From positions 310,001 to 374,000 of the forward strand of contig JADJPM010000001.1 of the NCBI GenBank assembly GCA_016713245.1: a stretch of 64,000 nucleotides of DNA, written 5' to 3'. This document shows, in pieces, positions 1 to 9,354 of this stretch. The DNA comes from Verrucomicrobiaceae bacterium (GTDB taxonomy: Bacteria; Verrucomicrobiota; Verrucomicrobiia; Verrucomicrobiales; Verrucomicrobiaceae). Position 1 is the first letter of the stretch. Every line of letters begins with the position of its first letter. The position numbers were made by a program, and so were the translations under genes. The notes beneath the pieces were generated by a model that saw only the letters and a program-made list of their open reading frames with translations, was not told where the DNA came from and did not search any database.

Positions 1-600
1 CCTTTCGCTGATGAGACCGGGAAGGAAGGCCACGAGGTAGTTTAGGTGCCCGCAAAGCACTGGCAGCAGCAGCACGGGCTGCTGCACCACGCCGAGCAAG
101 GTCATGCCAGCGGCGATGAGGGCCAGCCATTTGATCTTCACCGGCAGGATGAAGTACACCATGATCTCCTCGTTCGGATAAAACGTGGCGAAGGCGAAGA
201 AGAGCGACTGATAGAGGAACAGCGCTTCCGCCGGCCAGCCGAAGAGGAGGTTTCCGGCGGTCACGGCCACCATCCAGGTGAGGATGTAAAGATTCACGCG
301 AAAGGGCGTCCACGCCGCCTCCAACCCGCGGCCGATCCACATCATGATGAGCGTGCCAAACACGGCCCAGAGGATGGAAGTGCTGCGAGGGATGAACACA
401 TGCGTCACCAGCCGCCACACCTGGCCCTGCATCACGCGATCCATGTCGAGTGACAGCATATCTTCATAGCCGAGGGCGGACTCTTTGCTCATCATCAGCA
501 TCAGCACGAGCACGCCGAGCTGGAAGATGCCGATGACCTGCACGAGGCCGGGAATGGCGAAGCGGCCGAGCTTGGATTCGAGGGTGTCGATGAAACGCAT
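1..600 (-). CDS. Rhomboid-like integral membrane protein (3' end beyond window)
   Basis: The minus-strand frame is open from an ATG at 598-600 to the window edge (200 codons visible, C-terminus missing). It is strongly hydrophobic with about five membrane segments (roughly residues 15-37, 74-90, 103-121, 125-141 and 155-185). The stretch WRLVTHVFIP (62-71) resembles the start of the rhomboid fold, where family members have W-R-L-x-T-x-x-F. The visible part has no GxSG serine motif, so it may be a catalytically dead rhomboid-like protein, although the final helices are not visible. It lies about 46 bases after the NosR-like gene in the same direction, so co-transcription is possible. The family assignment is from sequence resemblance only. 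Confidence 0.7.
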   Translation of the reverse strand, partial: MRFIDTLESKLGRFAIPGLVQVIGIFQLGVLVLMLMMSKESALGYEDMLSLDMDRVMQGQVWRLVTHVFIPRSTSILWAVFGTLIMMWIGRGLEAAWTPFRVNLYILTWMVAVTAGNLLFGWPAEALFLYQSLFFAFATFYPNEEIMVYFILPVKIKWLALIAAGMTLLGVVQQPVLLLPVLCGHLNYLVAFLPGLISER

Positions 601-646
601 GAGGGAGGGCGATGATGGATGCCGCGGCAGCTTTCGCGAGTGCCAT

Positions 647-2290
647 TCACACAAAAAATGCCGTCACAAGGGCCGCCAGCGCCAACCAGTCGCGAGTGCC
701 GAGGTGGTCGCTGCTGCCGGTGAAGCGCAGCATCTTGAACAAAGCGCCCGTGGGGCATCCAAACCGGCAGTAGGCCAAAGGCGTGACGAGCGACCACACG
801 AGTCCGATGAGCGCGATGACGAGGCTGGCCATGCCGGCGACACGGAAGAGGTAGGCATCAAAAGGCTCCACCTGATTTAAATCGAGCCCAACGGCCCACA
901 CGACGCTCACAAACACCACGAGCAGCAAAACGAAGGGCAGCGCACTCAAAAGCCCGTCGAGCCGTTTCGAGGGCGACCACTGCCAGCGAAGCCGTTTCGC
1001 CAAAAGCTGCTGCAAGGCACCATGCGGGCAGATGTGATGGCAGTAGAGCTGCTTCGAGGTGAACACAGGACCGAGCAAAGCCACCGCCGCCAGAGCGACA
1101 AGGCCGATGGCATTTCGCCATGGCACCCCACCGGCAGCCCAGCCGGCCATGAGACCCTGCGAAAGCATCTCGCCGGACACAAAACCACCGTAAACGACCA
1201 GCAGCACATGATGCGCATGCCGACACCAGGCGAGGCCGCGCAGCCGCGTGAAGGCCATCACGAGGGCGGAAAGGATCACGGCGAGATGACCCGCATCCTG
1301 CCAGCGCCAGCGAATGCGCTGCCACCACGCGGCGCGGTCCGCTTTCTCATTCAAAAAGGCCAGCGCCCGCACTCGCACGCCTTCTGCCACGCCCCAGCTC
1401 GTCTGCGTGGCACCGGACACACCTTCCACGCCCGCTTGATCGAAGTCGATGCCTGCGATGGCCTCCATCGTCATGCCGTCAAAGGTCTTCAAGAAGGCCG
1501 GATCGCCCGTGACATAGGCGGTGTAGGCTTCCGTGTCGTAAGTTTTGCGCAGCGCCATCGAGCGAAGCGTCTTGCCCTCGGCATCAAGGAGCAAAAGAGA
1601 GTCGCTCGGGCCTTTGTAACCCACCACGCCTTCGCTCGCGGGCGCGGTGCGGATAGCGATGGCGATCACGTTTTGCTTCTCATCGAGCACTTCCCATCGT
1701 GGTGCCTCGCCACGCAGGGCTTTCGCTTTGGGTTCGAGCTTGGATACTTCATCGAGCGTGAGCTCTTGAGGAAAGCGCAGCGACTTCGTGGCGCTCTTGC
1801 CCATACGTCGCAGCACACCTTCGGCGATGGCGCTGCTCGTCAAGGTGGCACCCGAGACCGCCTGCGGCTGCATCGCGGTGAGCTCCGCAGCCTTCTTCTG
1901 ATAAAACTGGCCGAAGAACTCCCGGTGTCGGATGACCTCGGCGAGGTGATCCGTCGTGTCGCCGCTGCGCAACACGCGGAGGCCGAGGATGCGGCGATTG
2001 CGATCGAGGGCGATGAGCGTGTTCGTGCTGCCGGAGTAGCCGATGATGTCGTCGGACTCCGGCGCGGTCTGCATCACCTGACCGAGCGCAATGCCGGAGG
2101 CGTCCTTCACGATCTGAAAGCCATCCGCCTCCTCCAGCGAGGCCGCAGCAGGGAAAAAGTCCCGCACTCGCTCCACGGCGATGCTTTGCATGCCAGAAGG
2201 CTGCCGCTTCTGGATCACCACGACGGCCAGCACCAGCAGCGAGAGCCGCCAGGCACGCAGGAGCAGAGGTCGAAATCGGCGCAGGAGCAT
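647..2290 (-). CDS. NosR/RnfG-like membrane protein: two FMN-binding domains plus polyferredoxin-type membrane region
   Basis: 547 residues starting at ATG 2288-2290. A membrane anchor (about 14-26) is followed by two FMN-binding-type domains, each ending in the flavin-attachment-like motif SGAT (146-149 and 292-295; SGATLTS and SGATQTS). Next come about five or six membrane helices carrying two iron-sulfur-type cysteine motifs, CxxxCP at 417-422 (CHHICP) and 508-513 (CRFGCP). This order matches NosR/NirI and related electron-transfer proteins that move electrons across the membrane through covalent FMN and Fe-S centres. Classical NosR has one FMN domain and extra C-terminal 4Fe-4S motifs, so the doubled FMN domain and short tail are atypical. 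No nos, rnf or apbE gene is nearby, so the partner is unknown. Confidence 0.8.
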   Translation of the reverse strand: MLLRRFRPLLLRAWRLSLLVLAVVVIQKRQPSGMQSIAVERVRDFFPAAASLEEADGFQIVKDASGIALGQVMQTAPESDDIIGYSGSTNTLIALDRNRRILGLRVLRSGDTTDHLAEVIRHREFFGQFYQKKAAELTAMQPQAVSGATLTSSAIAEGVLRRMGKSATKSLRFPQELTLDEVSKLEPKAKALRGEAPRWEVLDEKQNVIAIAIRTAPASEGVVGYKGPSDSLLLLDAEGKTLRSMALRKTYDTEAYTAYVTGDPAFLKTFDGMTMEAIAGIDFDQAGVEGVSGATQTSWGVAEGVRVRALAFLNEKADRAAWWQRIRWRWQDAGHLAVILSALVMAFTRLRGLAWCRHAHHVLLVVYGGFVSGEMLSQGLMAGWAAGGVPWRNAIGLVALAAVALLGPVFTSKQLYCHHICPHGALQQLLAKRLRWQWSPSKRLDGLLSALPFVLLLVVFVSVVWAVGLDLNQVEPFDAYLFRVAGMASLVIALIGLVWSLVTPLAYCRFGCPTGALFKMLRFTGSSDHLGTRDWLALAALVTAFFV

Positions 2291-2311
2291 CAGCGAGATG
2301 AAAAATGAGTT

Positions 2312-2938
2312 TTAGGGCAATCGCGCCTTCAATGCTCGCACCTCACCGCGAACATCGGCGGCCTGCAAAAAGGCCGAGACGACCACCACCCGCCTCGCAC
2401 CGGCGGCGAGCACGTCATCGAGTCGCGTGGCATTCACACCGCCGATGCAGAAAATGGGCAGCGAGACCCGGCGATGCACTTCGGCGATGTCTTGAAGCCC
2501 AATCGGAATGTAGTCCGGCTTCGTTCCCGTGGCGTAAAGCGGCCCGAAGCCGATGTAATCCGCGCCTTCCGCCTGCGCGGCGATGGCTTGATCGAGGCTG
2601 TGCGTGGATTTGCCGACGAAACAGACTCCACGGGTAATTTCACGCGCCTTCGCGACGGCATCATCCTCCTGTCCGACGTGGATGCCCTCGCAGGCGATTT
2701 CCGCGGCGATGTCCGCGTGGTCGTTGATGATGAGCGGCACGTCAAAGTCACGCAGCACCGCCTGCATCTGCCGCGCGAGCTTTTCGACCTCGCTTTTCAC
2801 GGCCTTTTTGGCCCGAAGCTGGATCAAATCGACCCCGCCCTCGCACAGTGCGGCCGTCATCGTCTCGACCTGGGCAGGCTGGACGTAGCCGAGATCGAGA
2901 ATGCCATAGAGGCGGGCTTCAGCGGGAGATTTCTTCAT
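2312..2938 (-). CDS. thiE: Thiamine-phosphate synthase
   Basis: 208 residues, the usual length for ThiE, which joins HMP-pyrophosphate and thiazole phosphate to give thiamine monophosphate in the cytoplasm. Visible family marks are the QLRAKK motif near residue 41-46 (HMP-PP binding), the INDHADIA segment, HVGQED, and GFGPLYATGTK, the phosphate-binding loop. It starts at ATG 2936-2938. The gene lies 21 bases upstream of the NosR-like gene in the same direction but has no thiamine-pathway neighbour. The gap upstream (2939-3017) is too short for a TPP riboswitch and none was seen. Confidence 0.93.
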   Translation of the reverse strand: MKKSPAEARLYGILDLGYVQPAQVETMTAALCEGGVDLIQLRAKKAVKSEVEKLARQMQAVLRDFDVPLIINDHADIAAEIACEGIHVGQEDDAVAKAREITRGVCFVGKSTHSLDQAIAAQAEGADYIGFGPLYATGTKPDYIPIGLQDIAEVHRRVSLPIFCIGGVNATRLDDVLAAGARRVVVVSAFLQAADVRGEVRALKARLP

Positions 2939-3017
2939 CGCGGTGCTCTAACACAGGATTGGAAACCGCCGCAAGCCGCGTTAAGTGCGCACTCTTTTCC
3001 CAAACCGACCCCTTTTG

Positions 3018-4469
3018 ATGATCTGGAACGACTGGCTGCGCGTGCTGCGTTGGCGAGCCCTTGAAGAAGGCGATGCCGACGGGAAGCTCGTGAACTCGGA
3101 GCGGCGGCGGGAGGCCACGGCGCACACGCGGGCCGGGCTGACGAGCGAGGAGATCAAAGCCGATACATTGGATGATCGTGCACAGTCGTTCTTGGACAAA
3201 CGTGCCTCATGGCTGGAGGCGGAGGCGGTGGGCTGGCGCGGAGATTTGATCCGCGTGCTCGAATCGCTCCGCGTGCCGCAGGGTCGATGGAGCTGGGCCG
3301 TCGCTGGCTGGATCGCGGCGGGCGTGGCGGGCTACTGGATGACGGATCTGGGCCAGGAGCGTGAGTTTAATCTGCTGGCGCTGCCGCTGGTGGGTCTGCT
3401 GGCTTGGAATGCGGTGGTGATCGTGCTGGGGGTGCTGTGCGAACTGCTGCCCTCGCACACACTCGCCGGACGCGGTGGCTGGCTGGCGGAGTTGCTGGCG
3501 CATGGCGTTTCGCGATCGCGGAAGGTGAAGGAGCCGGACGCGGTGCAGGAGCGTTTCACCGAACTGGCATGGCCTTTGGCCTGGCGAAGGCTTCAGGCAC
3601 GGATGCGAGCCTGGCTGCATGTCGGCGCGGCGATGCTGGCACTCGGCGGCGCGGTGGCACTGTATGCCCGCGGCTGGTCGAAGGAGTATCGGGCGGTGTG
3701 GGAGAGCACTCTGCTGACCGATGAAGGCGCGAAGACGTTTTTTGGCACTCTTTTCAAGCCCGCGTCCTCGGCGGTCGGCATGCCGGTGCCGCTCGACAAG
3801 GTGCCTGAGATGCGGCGCACGGCCGGAAAGCCGATCTCCCCTGCCCCGGCGCTGCCGTGGATTCATTTGTATGCCGGGACACTGCTGGTGCTGGTGATCA
3901 TTCCTCGGCTGGCGCTGGCAGGCATTGGTGTGGCGAGAATTCATCGCGGGATGGCGAAACGGGCGCGGCAGTTATCCTGGGGACCGTATGTGCGGCGGTT
4001 GCTCAATGCCATCGAAGGCGGCGAGGAACGCGTGGAGGTGCTGGTACACGGCATGGATCCATCCGCCTCGCAGCGTGAGGTGTGGGACCGCGGCATTCGC
4101 GAGCGCTTTGGCGGTCTGGCGAAGGCGGACTACACTCGCATTCCCGCCGGCGATGAAGATGATTTTGCTGCGCTTTGGCAACCCGCCGGGCCGCTGGTGG
4201 TGATGCTTTTCAACATGGCCACGACGCCCGAAGCCGAGGTGCAGCGTCGCCTCGTGAATGACATCCGCCAGCGCCTGCTGACGAAGCATCCCGAGCCGGA
4301 ATTCGTCATCCTGCTCGATGGCACCAGCCTCGGTGGCCGCTGGCTGGAAGATAAAATCGCCGGACGCGAGCGTCTGTGGTCGCAGATGATGGAAGGTCTC
4401 GGTGCCGAGGTGATTGTGGCCCTTCGCCGCGATACGGGCGTGCGAACGCTGCCGGAAAGCGTGAAGTGA
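3018..4469 (+). CDS. DUF2868-like membrane protein
   Basis: About 483 residues from ATG 3018; an in-frame GTG at 2985 would add 11 residues, and neither start has a clear ribosome binding site. Hydrophobic segments lie near residues 90-110 and 117-143 (contains NLLALPLVGLLAWN), with further ones around 200-220 and 280-305. A soluble C-terminal part follows (about 320-483) with an alternating beta/alpha pattern. The NLLALPLVGLLAWN stretch and overall layout resemble the DUF2868 family, often encoded beside a DUF3482 GTPase. No GTPase is present here; the next gene is a convergent coiled-coil protein. Function is unknown. Confidence 0.65.
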   Translation: MIWNDWLRVLRWRALEEGDADGKLVNSERRREATAHTRAGLTSEEIKADTLDDRAQSFLDKRASWLEAEAVGWRGDLIRVLESLRVPQGRWSWAVAGWIAAGVAGYWMTDLGQEREFNLLALPLVGLLAWNAVVIVLGVLCELLPSHTLAGRGGWLAELLAHGVSRSRKVKEPDAVQERFTELAWPLAWRRLQARMRAWLHVGAAMLALGGAVALYARGWSKEYRAVWESTLLTDEGAKTFFGTLFKPASSAVGMPVPLDKVPEMRRTAGKPISPAPALPWIHLYAGTLLVLVIIPRLALAGIGVARIHRGMAKRARQLSWGPYVRRLLNAIEGGEERVEVLVHGMDPSASQREVWDRGIRERFGGLAKADYTRIPAGDEDDFAALWQPAGPLVVMLFNMATTPEAEVQRRLVNDIRQRLLTKHPEPEFVILLDGTSLGGRWLEDKIAGRERLWSQMMEGLGAEVIVALRRDTGVRTLPESVK

Positions 4470-4523
4470 TCAGAGGCGGCGAGGGAGGCGCTGGCAGCAT
4501 TTTCGAAACGCTCCAAGGCACCG

Positions 4524-7500
4524 TCAGGACAGCGACGGGGAAAGCGTCATGCCATCGCGGAGTTGGGCGAGTTGCTGGCGTAGGGAGGCGATCTTTTCGC
4601 GCTGATTTTGCTCCTCGGCAGCGGTGCGTTTGAGGCGTGCTTCGGCGAGCGAGACCTGCTCTTGGAGGAGGCGCAGTTTGTCCTCCTGCTCGCTCACAGC
4701 GGGATCAATGGTGGGCCGAGCACGAGCGATCTTTTCCAGGCGCTCACGCTCGTCTTTGAGGAATTCGATGCGGCTCTCCTCGCGCATAGCGGCCTCGCGG
4801 AGCTTGGCAAGACGGCCTGCGAGGGCCGTCTCGGATTCGGTGGGTTCTTCCTGCGTAGAAGGCGGGGCGGTGAAAACGGGAGCGAGAGTGCTTTCGGCCT
4901 TCTCCGCCCGAATGGAGGCGATCACCGAAGGCTGCGTCTTGAGCGTGGAGAGGCGGTTGAGCAACTGGCGCAGGCCCGCGCTGACGATGTCGATCTCGTT
5001 GCGGCAATTTCGTTCTTCGAGCGAACCGGCTTCGAGGCTATCGAGACGCTCGCGGGCTTTGCGGGAGCGCTCCGTCCACTGCTGTGTCTGGGTGAGAATA
5101 TCCTCCGCATCGTGGAGCTCTTGCTGCACGGCATGAACCAGGTCGGCCAGGCTGGTGAGCTGCTCTTTTTGCCATGCCTCGGATTTGACGGCCCGAGCCT
5201 CAGATTCCACGAGAGCGGCGATGCTGGTGCGGAGATCGTTCTCCTTCGTTTCCTGCTGAGTGATGCGGTTTTGCAGGTCTGTGTGCGTGGAGCTCAGATT
5301 TTCGATTGTGGCGTTCAGCCCGGCGGCACGAGATTCGCCATCGCGGAGAGCGCTTTGCAGCGTCTCTACCTCACGTGAGCGGCTGGTGACAGCTAACTCC
5401 AGTTGATGCAGATGTGACTCCGCACTGGTGGCGGCAGCGAGCAATTCCTCACGGCGGATCTGCGCTGCGGCATGCTCTTTTTTCAACGCGGCGAGCTGCT
5501 CGCTCGTGTGCGAAAGCTCGTTCGACGTGCCGGCGAGATCGTGGCGAGTGTTTTCGAGCTTTTGCGTGGTGAAGTGCAGCTCGTCATGCAGGCGCTGAAG
5601 CTCCTGCGTGCTCGTGGCCACCTGCGGCAGCAACTCAGCCAGGCTGTGGCTCTTTGAGTCAAACTGCGATTGTGCCGTATCGAGGCTCAACCGCGTCTTT
5701 GCCAGCTCGGCCAGCGTGAAATTCAAATCGCGGCTGGAGGATTCGAGGGCTTTGCGGGCCTCTGTCGTTTGCTCTTCGGCTTTGGTAAGCCATTCGTTCC
5801 GCTCGCGAAGTTTAGCCTCAGCTTGCTCGTGCTTCCTGGTGGTGGCTTCGAGGTCGTTTTGCGTGCTGGCGAGCTTTTGCGTGCTGCTCGCGAGGTTCGT
5901 CTGTGTATCGGCCAGAAGGCGCGTTTTGGTCAGCAAATCGGCTTCAATGTCACGATGCTGCTTGGTGGCGGTTTCGAGCAGTTTTTCGAGATCTGAAAAC
6001 TCCACGCGACGTGCGATGAAACGGCCATCCAGCTCGGAAAATCCGGCGGAGACGTGGGCCAGTTCGGCCTCCGTTTCCCTGAGTTCCCGGCGGCTTGTGT
6101 CCAGCTTTTCCTCGGTGCTGCCGATCTCGCGCTTCATCGTGGCGAGGCGGTCACGATCCCGCGTGAGCTGCTGCAAAATATCGGAATGCTCGGTGCGCAG
6201 TGCCGTGAGCGTTTTCTCCGTGCTGGAAATCTCCTGCTTGGCATTGGCGAGCTGGTCACTCAGCTCTTCCTCTGCCTGCTGCACCGCCACCAGTTCCTCG
6301 CGAACACGAGCGAGATCCTGCGACATCGTTCCCAGCTCACGCTCCGTGTTCACCAACTCGGATTGAGCCTTCGCCAGGCGTGGCAAATCATCCTTGAGAG
6401 CTTCGAGGGCGTTTTCGCGCTGCTTTTCCGCTTTCGCCCGACCTTCCATGGCCTGGCGAATGGCGTTTTCGAGTTCATTCCGCTCGCTGCGAAGCCGTTG
6501 CACGCTCGCATCCGCCTCCGCCAGCTCGGCTGTTCGGCGTGCCTGATCACCATCGAGTGCGGCCACATCGGCGGCGAGACGGTTGCGCTTCGTTTCGAGC
6601 TCGTCGCAGATCACGCGGCCTTGGTGCTGCGTCTCCGTGAGCTTTTGCAGCTCCTGCTGAATTTCCCCGTGGCGGGCCAAGCACTGCAAACGATCCGCAG
6701 AGACCTTCACGATCTCTTCACGCCAACTGGCCGCACGCGTCTCATCCGCCGCGATCTGGCGGCGCACCTGCTCGCCCTCCGCATCGAGCCGAGCGCTATC
6801 CTCACGCAGGCGCTGCAGCCGACGCTCCGTCTCCTGACGCTGTGCCTCCAGCCGCTCGACGACGCCGCGAGCCTCCACCTCAGCCCGCGCCGCCTCATCA
6901 TGCCGGGCGGTAAAAGCCCGCAGCCGTTCCTCCACGGATGCCTGGGCATCCAGAGCCGCGCGTCGCTTTGCCTCGGCCTCGAAAGTCGCCGCCCGGATGG
7001 CCTCCAAATGCCCGACGAGCTCACGACCCCGCGTTTCCTGCGCCTCGGTGCTCATCGCGGCCTGCATCGACCGCGTGCCCATCATCGCCAGATCTTGCTC
7101 GAGCTTTTGCAGCCGCGCCTCATCGGCGGCCCGGCGTCTGGCGATCTCGTGATACTGCGCCATCTCCGCCTCGCGTCGGCTGGAAAGCTCCGAAACCTCT
7201 GCCTGAAGAGAGGAATACATCGTGGTAAGCCGCAACACCTCCGCCTGCCTCGTCTCATGTTCCTGCCGCAGAGAGGCTAGGGTGCGTGATGCCATCTCCC
7301 GCTGGTGCTCGAGCTGGGCCACCTCATTCATGAGGATCTGCTGCGCCGCCCGGAAGTCCCCGATGGCCTGTGAGCCACCCGGAGTCGGAGCCGGGCCAAG
7401 AGTCTGCGTCGCTCGGAAATCCCCCATGGCCTGCGTGCCACCCACCGTGGGAGCTGGGCCAAGGGTCTGTGCCACCCCCGTGATACCAGGGACCACAAAC

Positions 7501-7550
7501 GGCGCCTGAACCTCACGGCCAAATGGGGGAACGAATGCCGGTTGAGTCAT
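4524..7550 (-). CDS. Very long coiled-coil protein with N-terminal tandem repeat
   Basis: 1008 residues. The first 60 or so residues are non-helical and carry two near-identical copies of a roughly 21-residue unit (core TLGPAPT..GG.QA.GDFRA). From about residue 70 to the end the chain is almost continuous heptad coiled coil, rich in Glu, Arg, Leu, Ala and Gln, with clustered LASTQ/DLxxTxxEL repeats in the middle. There is no Walker A, hinge or ABC signature, so it is not an SMC or Rad50 ATPase despite the likely similarity hits. No signal peptide or membrane segment is seen, which suggests a cytoplasmic scaffold or filament. It converges with the DUF2868-like gene (54-base gap). Specific role unknown. 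Confidence 0.8.
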   Translation of the reverse strand: MTQPAFVPPFGREVQAPFVVPGITGVAQTLGPAPTVGGTQAMGDFRATQTLGPAPTPGGSQAIGDFRAAQQILMNEVAQLEHQREMASRTLASLRQEHETRQAEVLRLTTMYSSLQAEVSELSSRREAEMAQYHEIARRRAADEARLQKLEQDLAMMGTRSMQAAMSTEAQETRGRELVGHLEAIRAATFEAEAKRRAALDAQASVEERLRAFTARHDEAARAEVEARGVVERLEAQRQETERRLQRLREDSARLDAEGEQVRRQIAADETRAASWREEIVKVSADRLQCLARHGEIQQELQKLTETQHQGRVICDELETKRNRLAADVAALDGDQARRTAELAEADASVQRLRSERNELENAIRQAMEGRAKAEKQRENALEALKDDLPRLAKAQSELVNTERELGTMSQDLARVREELVAVQQAEEELSDQLANAKQEISSTEKTLTALRTEHSDILQQLTRDRDRLATMKREIGSTEEKLDTSRRELRETEAELAHVSAGFSELDGRFIARRVEFSDLEKLLETATKQHRDIEADLLTKTRLLADTQTNLASSTQKLASTQNDLEATTRKHEQAEAKLRERNEWLTKAEEQTTEARKALESSSRDLNFTLAELAKTRLSLDTAQSQFDSKSHSLAELLPQVATSTQELQRLHDELHFTTQKLENTRHDLAGTSNELSHTSEQLAALKKEHAAAQIRREELLAAATSAESHLHQLELAVTSRSREVETLQSALRDGESRAAGLNATIENLSSTHTDLQNRITQQETKENDLRTSIAALVESEARAVKSEAWQKEQLTSLADLVHAVQQELHDAEDILTQTQQWTERSRKARERLDSLEAGSLEERNCRNEIDIVSAGLRQLLNRLSTLKTQPSVIASIRAEKAESTLAPVFTAPPSTQEEPTESETALAGRLAKLREAAMREESRIEFLKDERERLEKIARARPTIDPAVSEQEDKLRLLQEQVSLAEARLKRTAAEEQNQREKIASLRQQLAQLRDGMTLSPSLS

Positions 7551-7713
7551 GGGAGAGCGTAAAACGGCCCGAGAATACCCTTACGGACCTTTGATTGCAC
7601 CTCAAAATTCTAGATAATTGAGGTTTATTTCAGTTTATCGCGTGTCTCGGCCTCGGAGAGGGGTAAATCGAGACGGGAAACCTTGCTACAGCCGCTGCGG
7701 CTACAGTGCCAGC
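7551..7713. other. Intergenic gap with short G+C-rich hairpin
   Basis: The 163 bases between two minus-strand genes hold no open frame of interest. A short palindrome (AGCCGC-T-GCGGCT, 7690-7702) is flanked by direct copies of GCTACA (7685-7690 and 7700-7705). It lies just past the stop of the TPR gene and could be a transcription terminator or a member of a small dispersed repeat family. No T run follows it, so an intrinsic terminator is not established. Confidence 0.35.
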
Positions 7714-9354
7714 CTACTTTCCCGCCTTCGCCCGCAGCTTGGTGACGAGGTTTCGACTCACCTGCACGTCTTTTTGCCAGATCACATTTGTCGGATCAGT
7801 GGCGGCCAGACGTTCGCTGATGCATAGGCCTTGCTCCATCAGCTCGAGCGCCTCCTCCCACCGCTGCTGCGGCGGGAAGACCTTCGTAGCGATCATTGCG
7901 TTACTGTAGAACAGGTCGCGCTGCCACTCGGCATTGGCGGAGTCGCTGGCGACGAGACGTTCGACGATGTTCTTGCCCTCGGTGATGCAGCGCAAGGCTC
8001 CGGCCAGATCGCCCTGCTCAACAGCAAGGTGGCCGAGTCTGACCATCGAGACGTAGAGGTCACGCTGCAACGCGGCATTAGCGGGGTCCCTGGCGGCGAG
8101 GTATTCGCGGATAGTCTTGCTCTCGGTGAAGTAGTGCAATGCCCCGGCTAGATTGCCCTGTGCCACCGCGAGGTCGCCGAGCTTGATCTGCGAGACGGAG
8201 AGGTCGCGCTGCCATCCGGCATTGGCGGGGTCGCTGGCGGCGAGGCGTTCCCGGATGGTCTTGCTCTCGGTGAAGCTGCGCAAGGCCCGAGCCAGATCCC
8301 CCTGCGCCACCGCGAGGTTGCCAAGTCTGTCCATTGAGACAGAGAGGTCGCGCTGCCACCCGGCATTGGCGGGGTCGCTAACAGCGAGGTATTCGCGGAT
8401 GGTCTTGCTCTCGGTAAAGCTGCGCAAAGCTTCAGCCAAATCTCCCTGCGCCACCGCAAGATCGCCGAGTTTCTCCAGCGAGACAGAGAGGTCGCGCTGC
8501 CACACGGCATTGGCGGGGTTACTGGCAGCGAGGCTTTCGCTGATGGTCTTGCTCTCGGTGTAGCTGCGCGAGGCCCCGGCGAGATCCCCCTGCACCACCG
8601 CTAGGTCGCCACAGCTATCAAGCCATAGCGATCGTTGGTGTTCGTCGCGGAACGGGACGTGAGCGGCATTGGCCTCCTGCATGAAGGCGTGGCCTTCGGA
8701 AACCATGCCATTGTCCACGGCGGCCCGCAGCAGCGGCAGGACGACGCGGGTGGTGAGATCCGCAGTGAGCGGTTTGCCGGAGGCGAGAGCTTGCCGCCAG
8801 AGCGGATGCAGGCTGTCCCAGGTGGAACGCCCGCCGGTGCCGGAGGATCTGCTGGCAGCTTCCCCAAGGGCCAGACCGCTGTGGTCACTGCCGAGGGAGG
8901 TGAGCGCGTTGAACTCGAATTTCGGGGCGCACCAGGAGAGGAGATCGGTGGCGTGTTGGTAGGCGGTGGCGGTGTGGGCCTCGTCGAGGCAGATGATGAC
9001 GATGGCGGGCACACGACCCAGGGCCTCGCGCTGACTATTGAGAGCCTTCCAGAAGGCGGGCAGGTCCGGGGAGTCCGTGGCTGCGCCAGGCTCGGGGCGA
9101 ATGGCGATAACTGGAATGTCCGCGCTGGCAAGCTGAGTAGCCTGATGGACGAGCTGAAAGGCGCTGGCTTCGGTGCGGTGAGGCGAGATTTCAAACCGCA
9201 GCTCATGCAAGGAACGTGGAGCAATGAGCTGGCGGGCGGAGCGCAGAATATCATCAAGCACGAGAGCTGAGCGATAGCGCAGGGCGATGAGCGCAGGCTG
9301 CGCAAGGCTGAGCGCGGCGTGCAGCTCGGAGAGATCAGGCGACGGATTCGACAT
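7714..9354 (-). CDS. TPR-repeat protein with N-terminal Rossmann-like domain, partner of the upstream ATPase
   Basis: 546 residues. The N-terminal 200 or so residues have an alternating beta/alpha character and a segment (FWKALNSQREALGRVP ... VIICLDEA ... LLSWCAPKFEF) resembling a region found before TPR arrays in STAND-type signalling proteins. That resemblance is from memory of the pattern, with no named family. From about residue 235 to 540 there are roughly six 48-residue helical repeats with the consensus DPANAGWQRDLSVS..LGDL, then AVAQGDL..AL.SFTESKTI, typical of kinesin-light-chain-like TPRs. The start (ATG 9352-9354) overlaps the end of the ATPase gene by 20 bases, implying translational coupling. 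No membrane segment. Probably a protein-interaction or sensor subunit. Confidence 0.75.
   Translation of the reverse strand: MSNPSPDLSELHAALSLAQPALIALRYRSALVLDDILRSARQLIAPRSLHELRFEISPHRTEASAFQLVHQATQLASADIPVIAIRPEPGAATDSPDLPAFWKALNSQREALGRVPAIVIICLDEAHTATAYQHATDLLSWCAPKFEFNALTSLGSDHSGLALGEAASRSSGTGGRSTWDSLHPLWRQALASGKPLTADLTTRVVLPLLRAAVDNGMVSEGHAFMQEANAAHVPFRDEHQRSLWLDSCGDLAVVQGDLAGASRSYTESKTISESLAASNPANAVWQRDLSVSLEKLGDLAVAQGDLAEALRSFTESKTIREYLAVSDPANAGWQRDLSVSMDRLGNLAVAQGDLARALRSFTESKTIRERLAASDPANAGWQRDLSVSQIKLGDLAVAQGNLAGALHYFTESKTIREYLAARDPANAALQRDLYVSMVRLGHLAVEQGDLAGALRCITEGKNIVERLVASDSANAEWQRDLFYSNAMIATKVFPPQQRWEEALELMEQGLCISERLAATDPTNVIWQKDVQVSRNLVTKLRAKAGK
7920..8630 (-). repeat. 144-bp tandem DNA repeat encoding the TPR units
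   Basis: Near-identical DNA blocks recur at exact 144-base spacing. For example, the string ggcattggcggggt occurs near 8219, 8363 and 8507, with more diverged copies near 8074 and 7930. Each copy encodes one 48-residue TPR unit. Conservation at the base level, not only the protein level, points to recent expansion or gene conversion, so copy number is likely to differ between strains. Confidence 0.85.

Noticed and set aside
1022..2308. 428-codon plus-strand frame opposite the NosR-like gene
   Set aside because: Composition (His/Arg/Ala) and lack of motifs mark it as a shadow of the well-supported minus-strand gene.
2939..3017. TPP riboswitch upstream of thiE
   Set aside because: The upstream gap is below 80 bases and holds no thi-box-like motif.
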